Shown piece after piece: positions 23,094 to 32,523 of a stretch of DNA of 39,585 bases (within the stretch, counting starts at the first letter, position 1; each line of letters begins with the position of its first letter). The stretch spans positions 374,731-414,315 of the forward strand of contig RHPI01001616.1 of the NCBI GenBank assembly GCA_009103225.1. Direction: 5' to 3'. A program made the translations under genes and the position numbers. The notes beneath the pieces were generated by a model. That model saw nothing but the letters and a program-made list of their open reading frames with translations. It ran no database searches and was not told the DNA's origin. The stretch comes from Chlorokybus atmophyticus. Lineage: Eukaryota; Streptophyta; Chlorokybophyceae; Chlorokybales; Chlorokybaceae.

Positions 23094-24985
23094 ATGGGTT
23101 ACCCGGGCTACCAGCCCCTGTCCCTCCTTCAACGCGCCGGGGTCGCCGCCGCCGCAGCAGCAGGGGCACTGCTCAACCCAGCAAGAGCAGACCTGGTGAG
23201 TGTGTGAGCGAGCGAGTCTCTGCCTCTCACACTCACACACATTACTTTGCGTACACACGTGTGTTCTGTCGACAGGTTGCTGCTGTTGGTGAGACTACGG
23301 GGGGTTTGGCGCTTGCGAGGATGCGGGATAGGATGCGGAGGGACCCGGTGGGACAGGTGAGGAGAGGTGGTGGTGGTCTCACATTGATGCAGCACATGAT
23401 GTGTGGTGGTATCCATACATGCTGTTCGACGCATGCATGTTGTGCCACGTGCATGCATGCTCCATGACCCACGCGTATGTTACGGTGCATGCATGCATGT
23501 GTGTACTGCATGCACACGTAAGTACACTACACACGCATGCGTGTATAGCACTGCGTAGTCGCATGCATGCCGTGTGCACGCGCACTGCATGTACGGCTCT
23601 ATATAAGCATACATGCTGCACGTATGCATATACCGCACTGCATGCAATTTTACACATGCCAGTACACATTCCACACGCACGCATATGCACATCGGTTACC
23701 ACGCACGCACACCCACCCACACACACCCACACACACTTCTTCTCTTTCAGACCCTTCTCTCCGACCGCCCCCGCATCTCCGACGAGTCATTACATGCCGC
23801 GGGCATCTTCTCCATGCCGGCCGACACCTTCGGCGGGGCGTACGCGGGGTTCATGGGGAGGAGGGGCTTCCACGCCGACGACCGACCAATGGTCAGTACG
23901 TGTGGGTGGGTGGGGGTGGGTGGGGGTGGGTGGGGGTGTAACGTGGTGTTGGTCGGGTGACTCTCGCCTGCTTCAGGTGAGGTATGTTGACGATGAGGAG
24001 TTGGCGTATGTGGCGGCGCGCGCGAGGGAGGTGCACGATTTTTGGCACACTCTGTTTGGGGTAAGCATGATAACTTGGTGCATCACTGTTACATGTATCA
24101 GTTCATGACTATACACTGTCTGCTACAGTCTGCTACAGTCTGTGTCGCCCTTCGACAAGCTTGATTCCACACGCATGCATCATACACGCGTATGCGTGTG
24201 CACGTATTAGTCCTGCTCCCCTTGTTGCGCACACGCACACACACACGCACACACATCCCCAGGTTGGCACGACGGTGACCGGCGAGTTGGCCCTCAAGTA
24301 CGTTGAGCTTATCCAGACGGGCCTGCCGATGTGCGCTCTGGCGGTGGCGGGGGCGCCGATGCGACTCCATGCGGAGAAGAGGAGGGCGCTAAGGGAGGTG
24401 TACTACCCATGGGCACTGAAGGTAGGGGATGATGTGTGGGTGTGGGTGGGTGGGTGGGTGTGGGTGGGCGTGCGTGTGTGCGTGTGCGTGCGTGCGTACG
24501 AGTGTGTGACCATGTGAGGTCAAGAGAGCGTGCGCGTGTACGTGTGCTTGGGAGTGGCAGAGTGTGCGTGTGTGTGTGCGTGTGTGCATGCTCGATCATG
24601 CATGTGTGAGAGGGTGCGTGAGTAAGAAAGAAAATTGAGTGACTTTTGAACACTGATTTGACTGCACTACATGACTTATTGAGTTTGCATTGGTTGTGTA
24701 TGCTTGTTGAGTATGTGAGCATCAGCGAGCTCAAATGGATACGCACGCAGGCGGGTACGACATGCGCGGATCTGATATGTTTGCGGTACGAAGACCACTT
24801 TGCTGAGGTATACCGTGGTTTTGTATTGTATAATATAATAATATATTAATAAGCATGCGCATTGCACACGTACGTGTCGTGTATGTCTTATTGATGAGTC
24901 TTTTGTGTTGCAGAATCTGGATGAGTTGAGGAAGCGTTGGAGGATAATACCCGCGCCGCGACTACCCAAAGCGCAATCGCAATGA
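23094..24985 (+). CDS. COQ4: COQ4 ubiquinone biosynthesis protein
   Basis: Mitochondrial inner-membrane protein that organises the coenzyme Q synthesis complex and acts in the C1 decarboxylation/hydroxylation of the Q precursor ring. Seven exons in phase: 23094-23195, 23276-23356, 23751-23891, 23977-24060, 24263-24421, 24751-24807, 24914-24985, 231 residues. The start [12 protein letters not shown] and the GETTG motif match the family, as do [25 protein letters not shown] and WRIIPAPR. The metal-binding motif HDxxHx11E is complete: H128, D129, H132 and E144. A cleavable mitochondrial presequence is not obvious before the conserved start; the frame is open upstream, so an earlier non-visible start or exon is possible. 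Several introns are rich in CA/GT repeats. Confidence 0.95.
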
Positions 24986-25882
24986 GAGATAAACCTTTTG
25001 CTTCTTTGTGTCGTTGCGCAATTGGATGCCAACTCAGTGGCGGAATGAGGGGACATGGGCAATGTAAGAAGTTGCACAACTCGTTGATGTTGTTTGTAAC
25101 ATACTCTTGTGTACAGATAGCTTGTTTGACAGCTTGACCAGAGGTTTTGCACGAGGCTCAGTTGGGTGAGTGTGATAATTGTGTGTGTGTGCTTGTTGAC
25201 GATCTGACCAGCAACTGCTAGTTGTGTTATGCAAAGTAGAAACCATAATGTTTTAGAGTATAAAACATGAATTAAATGAACATGTTGAGCGCTTGATGCT
25301 CAGCCTGCGTCTGTGCCAAGTTGATTTATGATCATTGATGACTTTGCGGTCTCTGGCAGACTGACAACTTCTATCACAAGCGGCAACACACGTATACAAC
25401 ACACGCATGCACATATACAACACAAGGGCACGCGCTCGCATGCACACACTCGCAAACATCACACTACACTTAAATCACAAACCGGCACGCACACGCACCA
25501 GTCCTCCTGGCTGCTGCAGGTTGGGCCCACTTGCTGCTTCACAGTAGTCTAGCAGTAGTAATTATAGTCAATGTTGCTGCTGCTGCTGCTGCTTGTGTCG
25601 CATGTTGGCATGCAACCGTGTGTATATGCTCTGCTATGCCATGCTGTAAGCAGCAGTGTGGCATATGGCATGTGCTAATTGGCTGCGGACAGTAATTAGT
25701 TGATACACTACTACTAACATGGGCACAGGGTTTATGCTCTGTATCCCATACACATCCCTCCCATACCTGTCACAAAACACAAACACTACTGGCACAAAAA
25801 TACATGTACATGGATGCACATGCGCACACACATGCGTGCGCACATGAACGCATAGGCACGCACACAAAAGAAATTATTTACG
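24986..25882. other. Spacer between COQ4 and the foreign-looking block
   Basis: No gene recognised. It includes a short (GCT)n run near 25576-25594 and CA-rich stretches near 25390-25500 and 25805-25865. A plausible splice acceptor (TTTACGCAG) ends near 25885, so a small 5' exon of the kinase gene may be hidden here. Confidence 0.5.
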
Positions 25883-25902
25883 CAGAGGTCTACGAGGAGC
25901 CA

Positions 25903-26964
25903 ATGGTCCTCTACTGCTTCACCCTCTATTACCACGTGCTGCTGAGCAAGGGCTCGACGGCATCCCGTGCCCTGGTGTTCCAGCGCTCCGACAGGGCCGG
26001 GAGAACCGTCGCGGTCAAGTTCTACCCCGTCCGCAAGGGGCGGATGTACGCGCGCGCAGAGCGCGAGATCTACAGGATCACCAACCACCTCGTGCGCCTC
26101 AACGCCACCCCGCACGTGCTCTTCATGCTGCCCCCCGCCCGGTACGCCCTGGCGGAGGCGACGGTGGCCAGGCTGCGCCGATCGGGCTGGATCCCGTCCG
26201 ACACCCAGGAGATGACCGTCGCCACCAACTCTCGGCCGGTGAGCGATTCGCTGCACAGGTACTTTAGAGGCCGCCCTCAGGTGGAGAGCTGCATCAGGCT
26301 GGTCGCGCAGATCACGCACGCGCTCGCCTGCCTGACGCTTATAGGCGTCCGGCACAACGACCTGCACACCGGCAACATCCTGATCTTCGCGGACTCTGGG
26401 TGCGGCGACGACGAGTTCGCGCGGTACCGCTACCGGGACGGCAAGGGCAGGTCCGCCGAGCTGTTCATCGCCCGAAACGGCCCCAGCGCCCGGGTGTACG
26501 ACTTCGATCGCGCGTGGAAGGGAGCCGTGCGACGCCCCAGGCTGCGGCTGCCGTTCAGGCGGGAGGTCACCAACGAGTCCATGTTCGAGAGCTTCAGCTA
26601 CGCGAGGCCCGTGCCCGACGAGCGAGCGGACTGCTGGAAGCTGTACGTCCACCTGCTGCGCAGCATGCACCGCGTCAAGGGCCCGGCGCCGCTCAAGAAG
26701 CGGCTCACCCGGTTCCTGACCAAGTGCTCGCAGCAGCACGTGACCTGGCGCCACCTGGGACAGTTCGGGAGGGCCTACTGCCTCCTGGATCGCGCCGGCA
26801 GCTCCGGGCCGTTGGACTTGCGAGAGTACGGGGTGGCGCCGGTCGGGGAGGCGCTGCAGTCTCTGTGCGAAGCCTTCCCGGAGCTGCTGGCCCTGCCCCC
26901 AGGCGGCAGGGTGACGGCGGAGTACGACTCGGACAACATCTACTGGCCGCAAAGGGCAGCTTGA
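25903..26964 (+). CDS. Protein kinase of giant-virus type (HNDLHTGN...DFD)
   Basis: A single uninterrupted frame of 353 residues from the ATG at 25903; the frame stays open to 25804, so the start is uncertain. Kinase landmarks are VAVKFY (K39), a likely partner glutamate in RAEREIY (E53 or E55), the catalytic loop RHNDLHTGNIL (H151, D153, N158), and YDFDRAWKG, where DFD (D200-D202) replaces the usual DFG. There is no clear glycine-rich loop. HNDLHxGN with DFD is a combination I associate with kinases of nucleocytoplasmic large DNA viruses and some protist relatives. The substrate is unknown. It is the only intronless gene of this size so far in the window and opens the atypical block. The alternative is a divergent host kinase. 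Confidence 0.75.
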   Translation: MVLYCFTLYYHVLLSKGSTASRALVFQRSDRAGRTVAVKFYPVRKGRMYARAEREIYRITNHLVRLNATPHVLFMLPPARYALAEATVARLRRSGWIPSDTQEMTVATNSRPVSDSLHRYFRGRPQVESCIRLVAQITHALACLTLIGVRHNDLHTGNILIFADSGCGDDEFARYRYRDGKGRSAELFIARNGPSARVYDFDRAWKGAVRRPRLRLPFRREVTNESMFESFSYARPVPDERADCWKLYVHLLRSMHRVKGPAPLKKRLTRFLTKCSQQHVTWRHLGQFGRAYCLLDRAGSSGPLDLREYGVAPVGEALQSLCEAFPELLALPPGGRVTAEYDSDNIYWPQRAA

Positions 26965-27107
26965 TTTCACAGATCCGACAGTCTGCCATTGCCTTTGCAG
27001 TTGGGCACGAGACAGTAGCTCACAGCCAAGACGGGTTTGCACGAGACAGAAGGGAACATTCTCACAGCATGCACTCCACATGCAGTCCGTGCAACTGGAA
27101 CGCGGCA

Positions 27108-27709
27108 TTATATGTAAATCTTAAAATGTCTAACTGGCCAATGACCGTATTGGCACTGTCTAGTGCTGCGGGAGACGTGTAAGCGGTGTCCGATTCTCGA
27201 TACGACCTGATTCTCGTTGATCGAGTATGGCTGGAGAGGCTTAACTGCAGCGTTATCGATTTTTTGAAGCTGCCAGAATGCTCCCTCGACATGCAGCTGA
27301 AGCTCGAGGTCTATGCTTTTAAACACGTCATCTAAAACCGGAGAGTTCCTAATGAATCCCACATAGGAACTATTTTGCCTCCCGTAAGTTACTTGATCTG
27401 CGAGAAGGCAGCTCGTAAGTGCGCGTACACGAGTGGTTGACTACACGACAACGAAGACAATAGCTTACCGAGAAATCGTATATTCGATAGAACGGAGCTG
27501 TTAACCTGGCGACTCCAACAAATCCCTTTCACGTCGGCAGGGTCCAGTAACGTGGCACCTGGTTTGAACTGCAGAACCTCCACTTCGCTGCCCACAGGAA
27601 GTCCGGGTAGAATGTCCCACTCTCGTAGTGGGACCGGAACCGGGACTGACACTGGCCCGATCGCTAGCGTTCCTGATGATGTGGCCACGTGAGGGCGCCT
27701 GACACGCAT
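27108..27709 (-). CDS. Unknown two-exon protein
   Basis: Exon 27709-27469 and exon 27397-27108 join in frame across a 71-nt intron (donor GTAAGC at 27468, acceptor CTCGCAG at 27398), giving 176 residues. The first exon contains LREWDILPGLPVGSEVEVLQF and a KGICWSRQVNSS segment; the second contains SIDLELQLHVEGAFWQLQK. I recognise no family. The ATG at 27709 follows an in-frame stop, so it may be the start; an upstream acceptor (CTAACACAG) just before it leaves open a further 5' exon. It converges on the kinase gene, whose stop is 143 bp away. Confidence 0.5.
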
Positions 27710-27834
27710 ACACCTGTGTTAGGTGTAAAATGGAACAGGTGTTGGTGATGTGTGCTGTGTCCACCTGAGACTCAGGCAGATCGTATGACACTACCGCATT
27801 CTACGGTTGACAGTGAGCCGTGAAAACCAGGCTT

Positions 27835-27878
27835 TTGGCAATGCAATCGTTGACTTCAAGTGCATTGCCAATTTTTTT
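27835..27878. terminator. Hairpin with adjacent T-run between two minus-strand genes
   Basis: TTGGCAATGCA (27835-27845) pairs perfectly with TGCATTGCCAA (27861-27871) around a 15-nt loop, and a run of seven T follows on the plus strand. It lies just downstream of the stop of the minus-strand gene at 27924. Giant viruses such as mimivirus end transcripts at intergenic hairpins, and this would fit that use. That function is inference; the structure is seen. Confidence 0.6.
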
Positions 27879-27906
27879 GTCTTCACGGACATATCTATAC
27901 GCCAAC

Positions 27907-27920
27907 CCCGGCTTGCCGGG
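27907..27920. repeat. GC-rich hairpin abutting a stop codon
   Basis: CCCGGC-TT-GCCGGG, immediately downstream of the stop of the minus-strand gene ending at 27924. Together with the larger hairpin at 27835 it makes a double foldback at this 3' end. Confidence 0.8.
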
Positions 27921-27923
27921 TGG

Positions 27924-28401
27924 TTAGTGTTCCATTCTGGACCTAACCCTGGTGTAACACGTTAGCAACAAGCCTGCACCCGATCGCTCATCGTTATCGA
28001 GCTGTGGCCAATCTGACCTGCGTCTAGCTTCCTGTTGCAGTATGGCTTTTAACAAAAGGTTATCGGTAGCTTCGACGTCCAAACCCACACGACCAAGTTC
28101 ATCAGAGTGCATCTTCAAGTCAAGCTCAACATGGTACAGGACAGGCAGCATAATGGAGCCGTCCACCTGACCCCTCCTAAATCGCCGCAGCAGAGAGCCT
28201 ATAGCACGCCACATGCTTGTCCCTCTCGATGCAGGAGTACCTTTGCATAACCTTGCCGTCACCGTGTCAAGAACAACACGTACCTGCAATGAACGCGTAT
28301 TTGGTACCATTTGAACCTTGTGTCCGAGGACAGCGTAGGCTTACCCGCGAATGAGGCTGGTGCCAGCTGCCACAGATGCCCAGAACAATGCTCGTCTTCA
28401 T
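27924..28401 (-). CDS. Unknown small protein directly behind the WD40 gene
   Basis: Exon 28401-28345 (19 codons) and exon 28283-27924 join in frame across a 61-nt intron (GTAAGC...CATTGCAG), giving 138 residues. The start is hydrophobic (MKTSIVLGICGSW) and could be a short signal or anchor. The body contains LYHVELDLKMHSDELGRVGL and LLLKAILQQEARRR. No family recognised. Its ATG comes one codon after the TAG of the WD40 gene and in the same frame, so the two may once have been one gene, or this is the C-terminal part of a broken WD40 protein. Two hairpins follow its stop. Confidence 0.5.
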
Positions 28402-28404
28402 CGT

Positions 28405-29925
28405 CTAATCGCCATCTGAGCATCTCCCGACACACTCGTACTCCAAACGGTGATTCCTTAAAATGGCGTCCTGAAGAAGGACTTTTCCTGTCCAGTCGTC
28501 TACATTGATCGTTGCCTCGGCTGCTGGGTGTGTGGGTACAGTCGTTCCTGCAGCTACTGGGTGTGTGGGTAAGGTCGTTCCTGCAACTGCTTGGGGTGTA
28601 GGTTGCGTCGCTTCTTCAAGATCGCATACAAAGCAGCCGGCGTCCGCGGAGAGATCACTAGGTCTGTTTCCCCCTTTCGGATCCACCAACGCGCTGGCGC
28701 AATTAGGCAGCTTTGGTGAGTCCAGGGTGTATATACCACTGTCTATCGAGGTCTGTGACAGACCACTCATTTGCTGGCTCGACCCATTAGATACCTCCAC
28801 ATTCGACGCCGGTCTTTCGGTGGCTGCATCGTGGCTCGCAAGGAATGCCGATGATAGGTATATCGATTGGTCACCAACGTCGCTAAACAGCACAAAGCCC
28901 GCCAATCGGATGGCATCTAGTATCCTCTCAGCAGATTCTGACTGGAAGTGGCTTGTTAGCCACTTGAGATCCACCCCCATGCACTCCGCGTCAATATCGC
29001 GCAACCAACATGAGAGTTTGGTTGTCTCCTCATCGGAAAAGCTTCGATCGGTGTGGTGCACCTGTTCCATGTTACCAGGGGAACACCCTGGACACTGGAA
29101 AACGTCCTCCAGCTCGCGCTTCGCGTCCCCAACGTCCCACACCGCGGCCGAACCGTCGTCCGACAGCGTGGCCAGCCGCCCGTCGCGACTCCACGCCACG
29201 GAGCGTACGCGGGAAGCATGCCCCTTCAGCACGAGTCGCCGCCCCCCGCTTGACGCATCCCACACCGCCGCCGTCTTGTCGTCAGATGTCGTCGCCAGCT
29301 GCCGCCCGTCCGGGCTCCACGCCACGGCTTTTGCGAAAGCGGTATGGCCCCGCAGCTCGCGCAGGCGCTTCCCGATCAACGCGTCCCATACCGCCGCCGT
29401 CTTGTTCAACGACGCCGTGGCCAGCCGCCGCCCGTCTGGACTCCATGCTACGGACATCACCCAATCGGTGTGCCCCCGCAGCTCGCGCAGGGGCTCCCCG
29501 GTCGACGCGTCCCACACCGCCGCCGTATTGTCCTGCGCCGCCGTCGCCAGCCACTGTCCGTCGGGGCTCCACGCCGCGGAGTACTCGGAACTGGTGCGAC
29601 CCCGCAGCTCGCACATGTACTTCCCGGTCGCCGCGTCCCAAACCGCCGCCGTTTTGTCCCACGACCCCGTAGCAAGCAGCCGCCCGTCCGGGCTCCACGC
29701 CACCGAATAGATAGCTTGCTTGAGTTTGGTATTTCTCTCCAGAATGTCCTGCGTCTTAGGTGCAGCTTCTGCTTTCAGCTCGTCTGAAAGGATCTTAGAG
29801 GCCACCTCCAGCTTGTGCACGCGGTTCCCTGTTGCTGCGTCCCATACCACTACCGTTTGGTCCGATGACGCCGTAGCCAGCAACAACCCGTCAGGGTTTC
29901 ACGCCACGGACCTCCCCGCCCCCAT
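28405..29925 (-). CDS. WD40-repeat protein with a nonsense codon in the first blade
   Basis: Six WD40 blades of the form SVAWSPDGRxLATxSxDKTAAVWDAxTG fill the first ~290 residues. They are very uniform, as in bacterial, fungal and expanded algal WD40 proteins. The ~210-residue C-terminal part has no family I know; it contains a repeated THPxAxxTTxPTHP stretch. The natural start is the ATG at 29925, followed by GAGRSVA. The next codon (29901-29899) is TGA where every other blade has TGG (Trp), so the frame is broken eight codons in. The rest is open for 493 codons. It could be a recent pseudogene, a sequencing error, or a gene starting at a later ATG with fewer blades. Probably a protein-interaction scaffold or sensor. 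Confidence 0.75.
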
Positions 29926-30082
29926 TGTGCGGTGAGTGCTGCTGTGCGAAGTACGAGATCAAAGCAACAATTTATGTCATATCTTGCTCACCACATCTGT
30001 TGTCGCGTTGCAGCAGCACAGTCCGGTTCACGAGCAGCCGCGCTTCAGCGATGCTGTCCCACCTTCACCATCGAGCCAGTCG

Positions 30083-30778
30083 ATGGGTGGGCGCCAGGTC
30101 AGTATAGGCATCTCCCACACGCCACGCAGCAACGTGAAGACGCGCGATAACACGCCGTACAGCAAGCCGTCTAAGCCACGCCTCAACGCCGTTGCTCTAT
30201 TCAAGCTCCCGCCCCGCGTGTCAGAGGACGCGGAAACCGAGGAGGCCATCGCCTTCGGCAAGGATGCTGATGGCAAGGCGGTACACGCCGTGCCCGAGGA
30301 CAGCGCCGAACCCGAGGACGGCTATCTCCACGACGATGCCGTTAGCATGCAGACCTGCATGTCTGGCGACGAACGGGAACACGAGGAGGCTCTTCACGGG
30401 TTCCGTACCAAGGACAGGATCGACCGCACTCCAGTCGACACCAATCGGGACCGAATGTCCCGCAGCGCGAGATCTTGCGACTGTCCCAGCCACTGGTGCC
30501 TGCGCTGCATCGTCAACGACCGGATGGTCCATGCCGTGACCAAGGTAACTGCCCGTGTGTGCGCACTCGCTACATGCATGATGGCGCTACATTGCCTGAC
30601 CTATCGACCGCAGGCCCCGGACATCTTTCAAGCCGCGTTGGATCGCTTGAAGAAGCTGGAGGCAGAGAACCGCAACATCATGCGGGAGTATTCGAGCTTC
30701 GTAACAGCGATGAACCGCGCCCGCCGCCGCGGCATCCCCGTCACGCCGCTCTCCTCTAAGCGGCGCGGCACACGCTAG
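30083..30778 (+). CDS. Unknown protein with CxCx4Cx2C cluster and C-terminal helix
   Basis: Exons 30083-30544 and 30614-30778 join in phase across a 69-nt intron with a CTGAC branch site 12-16 nt before the acceptor, giving 208 residues. The intron length is a multiple of three with no stop, so retention would also be readable. The N-terminal half is charged and likely disordered. CDCPSHWCLRC could bind a metal ion. The C-terminus (IFQAALDRLKKLEAENRNI) is a short coiled coil followed by a basic tail. I recognise no family. The open frame extends upstream to 29936 and an acceptor GTTGCAG lies at 30013, so a 5' exon is possible. Confidence 0.55.
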   Translation: MGGRQVSIGISHTPRSNVKTRDNTPYSKPSKPRLNAVALFKLPPRVSEDAETEEAIAFGKDADGKAVHAVPEDSAEPEDGYLHDDAVSMQTCMSGDEREHEEALHGFRTKDRIDRTPVDTNRDRMSRSARSCDCPSHWCLRCIVNDRMVHAVTKVTARVCALATCMMALHCLTYRPQAPDIFQAALDRLKKLEAENRNIMREYSSFVTAMNRARRRGIPVTPLSSKRRGTR

Positions 30779-30815
30779 GCCCCCTGTCCTATTTTCCCAC
30801 CCTCTGGCAAGTGGC

Positions 30816-31049
30816 ATGCTGGGCGACGAGCTGTTTCAGCAGGGCTTGGATATAGCTATAGAGCAGCTTAACAAGCTAGAGCACAAGGCCGCTATACATC
30901 GCGATGTATTGGACCTGTTGATTCAGTATATGGGTTTGCGTTTGTGGTCGTATGTCGCGTTTGCAATGGGCACCCTCTTGGTCATGCTAGTTGTCCTCGT
31001 ATTCCTTGCGATTGTGACGTGCAGAGGGTCCAGGCGGGCAGACGTGTGA
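30816..31049 (+). CDS. Small single-pass membrane protein (77 aa)
   Basis: Starts 37 bp after the preceding stop. The first half is amphipathic (LDIAIEQLNKLEHKAAIHRD). It is followed by a strong transmembrane segment (YVAFAMGTLLVMLVVLVFLAIV) and a short basic tail CRGSRR. No family recognised. It is the first of three closely spaced plus-strand membrane genes, 38 bp from the next. Such runs of tiny membrane proteins are common in large DNA viruses, but the sequence itself does not prove that origin. Confidence 0.55.
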   Translation: MLGDELFQQGLDIAIEQLNKLEHKAAIHRDVLDLLIQYMGLRLWSYVAFAMGTLLVMLVVLVFLAIVTCRGSRRADV

Positions 31050-31087
31050 GTGGTCTTGTGCTTTTTTTCTAGCTTCGTCGACATGCG

Positions 31088-31360
31088 ATGGGCTTGCTTG
31101 ACACGTTCAAATTGTCGGCTGCCGCTGGCGCCGGCTCTATTGGCGGCATGCTCGGGTTGCTGGCCATCCCCGCGATCGTCTTCTTGATCGGCCTGCTCAT
31201 GTACTCGCGTAGCAAGAGGCCGGATCACGAATCCAAAGGCCTTCGATTCGCAGGGATAGCGCTCATGGCGATCGGCGCCCTGCCCTTCCTGGGATTGATC
31301 ATCCCGGGGGCGATCGGCGACGTCGCCTCCAACAAGATCGCCAACGTCTTCAAGGATTGA
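31088..31360 (+). CDS. Small two-pass membrane protein (90 aa)
   Basis: Two hydrophobic segments are clear: GGMLGLLAIPAIVFLIGLLMY and, after the polar turn SRSKRPDHESKG, LRFAGIALMAIGALPFLGLI. This predicts a helical hairpin. No family recognised. An out-of-frame ATG lies 5 bp upstream. The next gene's ATG follows the stop by 36 bp, continuing the compact array. Confidence 0.55.
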   Translation: MGLLDTFKLSAAAGAGSIGGMLGLLAIPAIVFLIGLLMYSRSKRPDHESKGLRFAGIALMAIGALPFLGLIIPGAIGDVASNKIANVFKD

Positions 31361-31396
31361 CGGCAGAAAATCTCGCCGTTGTCAACAGCGCGCGCC

Positions 31397-31882
31397 ATGG
31401 ACACGAAAGACGTGAACTTCCTCAGGGGTTTGCCGAACAAGACCACGGCGCATCAGGCCAAGGATGCGGTCGTCACGAGGTATGCGACCAACCAAAAAGC
31501 ATGGGACCGCATCACGAGGTTCTGTGCAATCGTGCCCAAGACCGTTAAGAACGGGACGGCGCGCGACCTGGTGACGTACGTCGACACCACGCGCGCAACG
31601 GACAACGCCGCCAACAAGCAGACGCGGAAGAGGTACAGGGTCGGTGGGGCGCTGATCGGCGGGGGTCTCGGCGCCGTGGGGGGTGCGGCGGGCATGGTCC
31701 TGCGCAACTACATGCACAGGTTTGACCCGCCGCTGTCGCCGTACGAGCACGCCGTGCGCGCGCTGTTCGCGGGGGCGGCTCTGGGACTTGCGGGCGGCGC
31801 CGTCGGGTACGGCACTGGCTATGCCGCGGGCGCCGTGAAGGCGCGGAAAGCGCGCAAGAGGCGAGAGGCCGCTAGAACCTAG
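31397..31882 (+). CDS. Basic protein with two glycine-rich hydrophobic hairpin segments (161 aa)
   Basis: The first ~85 residues are polar and Lys/Arg-rich. Two Gly/Ala-rich hydrophobic segments follow: VGGALIGGGLGAVGGAAGMVL and LFAGAALGLAGGAVGYGTGYA. The tail is very basic (KARKARKRREAART). Gly-rich paired segments with a basic tail fit a membrane-associated or virion-type membrane protein, but no family is recognised. I chose the ATG at 31397; no ATG occurs earlier in frame. It is the third gene of the compact plus-strand array. Confidence 0.55.
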   Translation: MDTKDVNFLRGLPNKTTAHQAKDAVVTRYATNQKAWDRITRFCAIVPKTVKNGTARDLVTYVDTTRATDNAANKQTRKRYRVGGALIGGGLGAVGGAAGMVLRNYMHRFDPPLSPYEHAVRALFAGAALGLAGGAVGYGTGYAAGAVKARKARKRREAART

Positions 31883-32051
31883 CCGGCCGTTCACGAAGCC
31901 TCGTAACGACTCCATGCGCTATAGTTGTTGTTACAAGCGCCTGCCACACGGTGTCACGGACTGCGTGGCATGGTGCACGGAGAAGTCTGCGTCACGTGAG
32001 CACGCGGACGTCACACTCCATCTCGAACGGACCGAAGTCTGGGTTTGATAG

Positions 32052-32489
32052 CATGACTGGCGACGCTCCCTGCCCTTGCTCGTGTTTCACCTCCTCCGCC
32101 GCTTCAGCCGCCGCCCCACCCAACCTTGCTTCTCGTTGTGCTGCTGCGTCAGCAAGTCCGAACCCGAACCCCAAATCAACTTCAAACTGGAACACGAACT
32201 CGAACGGTACGTTGAGTACGGAAATGTCGTACCGCGCAGTTCCGTCGCAAAGGGGTTGAAGGGGTGGTCCGAGTTGCGGAAGGCGGCGGGACGCGGAAAC
32301 GCGAAGGCGGCGACGGGCGCGTGGCAGCCCGAGGTAGGACTGCTTGGTCGTCGTCATGGTCTGCATGAGCAATCGCATAGGGCCGGTTGTCCCCACAGTA
32401 GGTTATCAGATCATGCGCATGCTTGCAGCCAGTCTGGACATGCACGAAGCCATGTTCGCCCGGTGCCGAGTTCGCGGACCGTAGCACCT
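32052..32489 (+). CDS. Possible spliced gene, uncertain
   Basis: Between 31883 and 32523 one plus-strand frame (32052-32333) shows a strong excess of G/C in third codon positions and reads FHLLRRFSRRPTQPCFS and INFKLEHELERYVEYGN. It ends at a donor (GAG|GTAGGA), and an acceptor at 32401 could add a Cys-rich tail to about 32489. No ATG starts this frame, so a first exon is missing. A minus-strand frame over the same bases (about 32378-31992) is also open. I cannot decide which, if either, is real. Confidence 0.25.
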
Positions 32490-32523
32490 AGTCTCTCCAC
32501 CGGTAAGAGCCTAGCCAGAGACG

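Noticed and set aside
28505-29710. 401-codon plus-strand frame across the WD40 gene
   Set aside because: It is the shadow of the WD40 repeats on the minus strand and shows no domain of its own.
31382-31915. 177-codon minus-strand frame
   Set aside because: It is the complement of the Gly/Ala-rich plus-strand membrane protein and has no recognisable feature; the plus-strand frame fits the array of neighbours.
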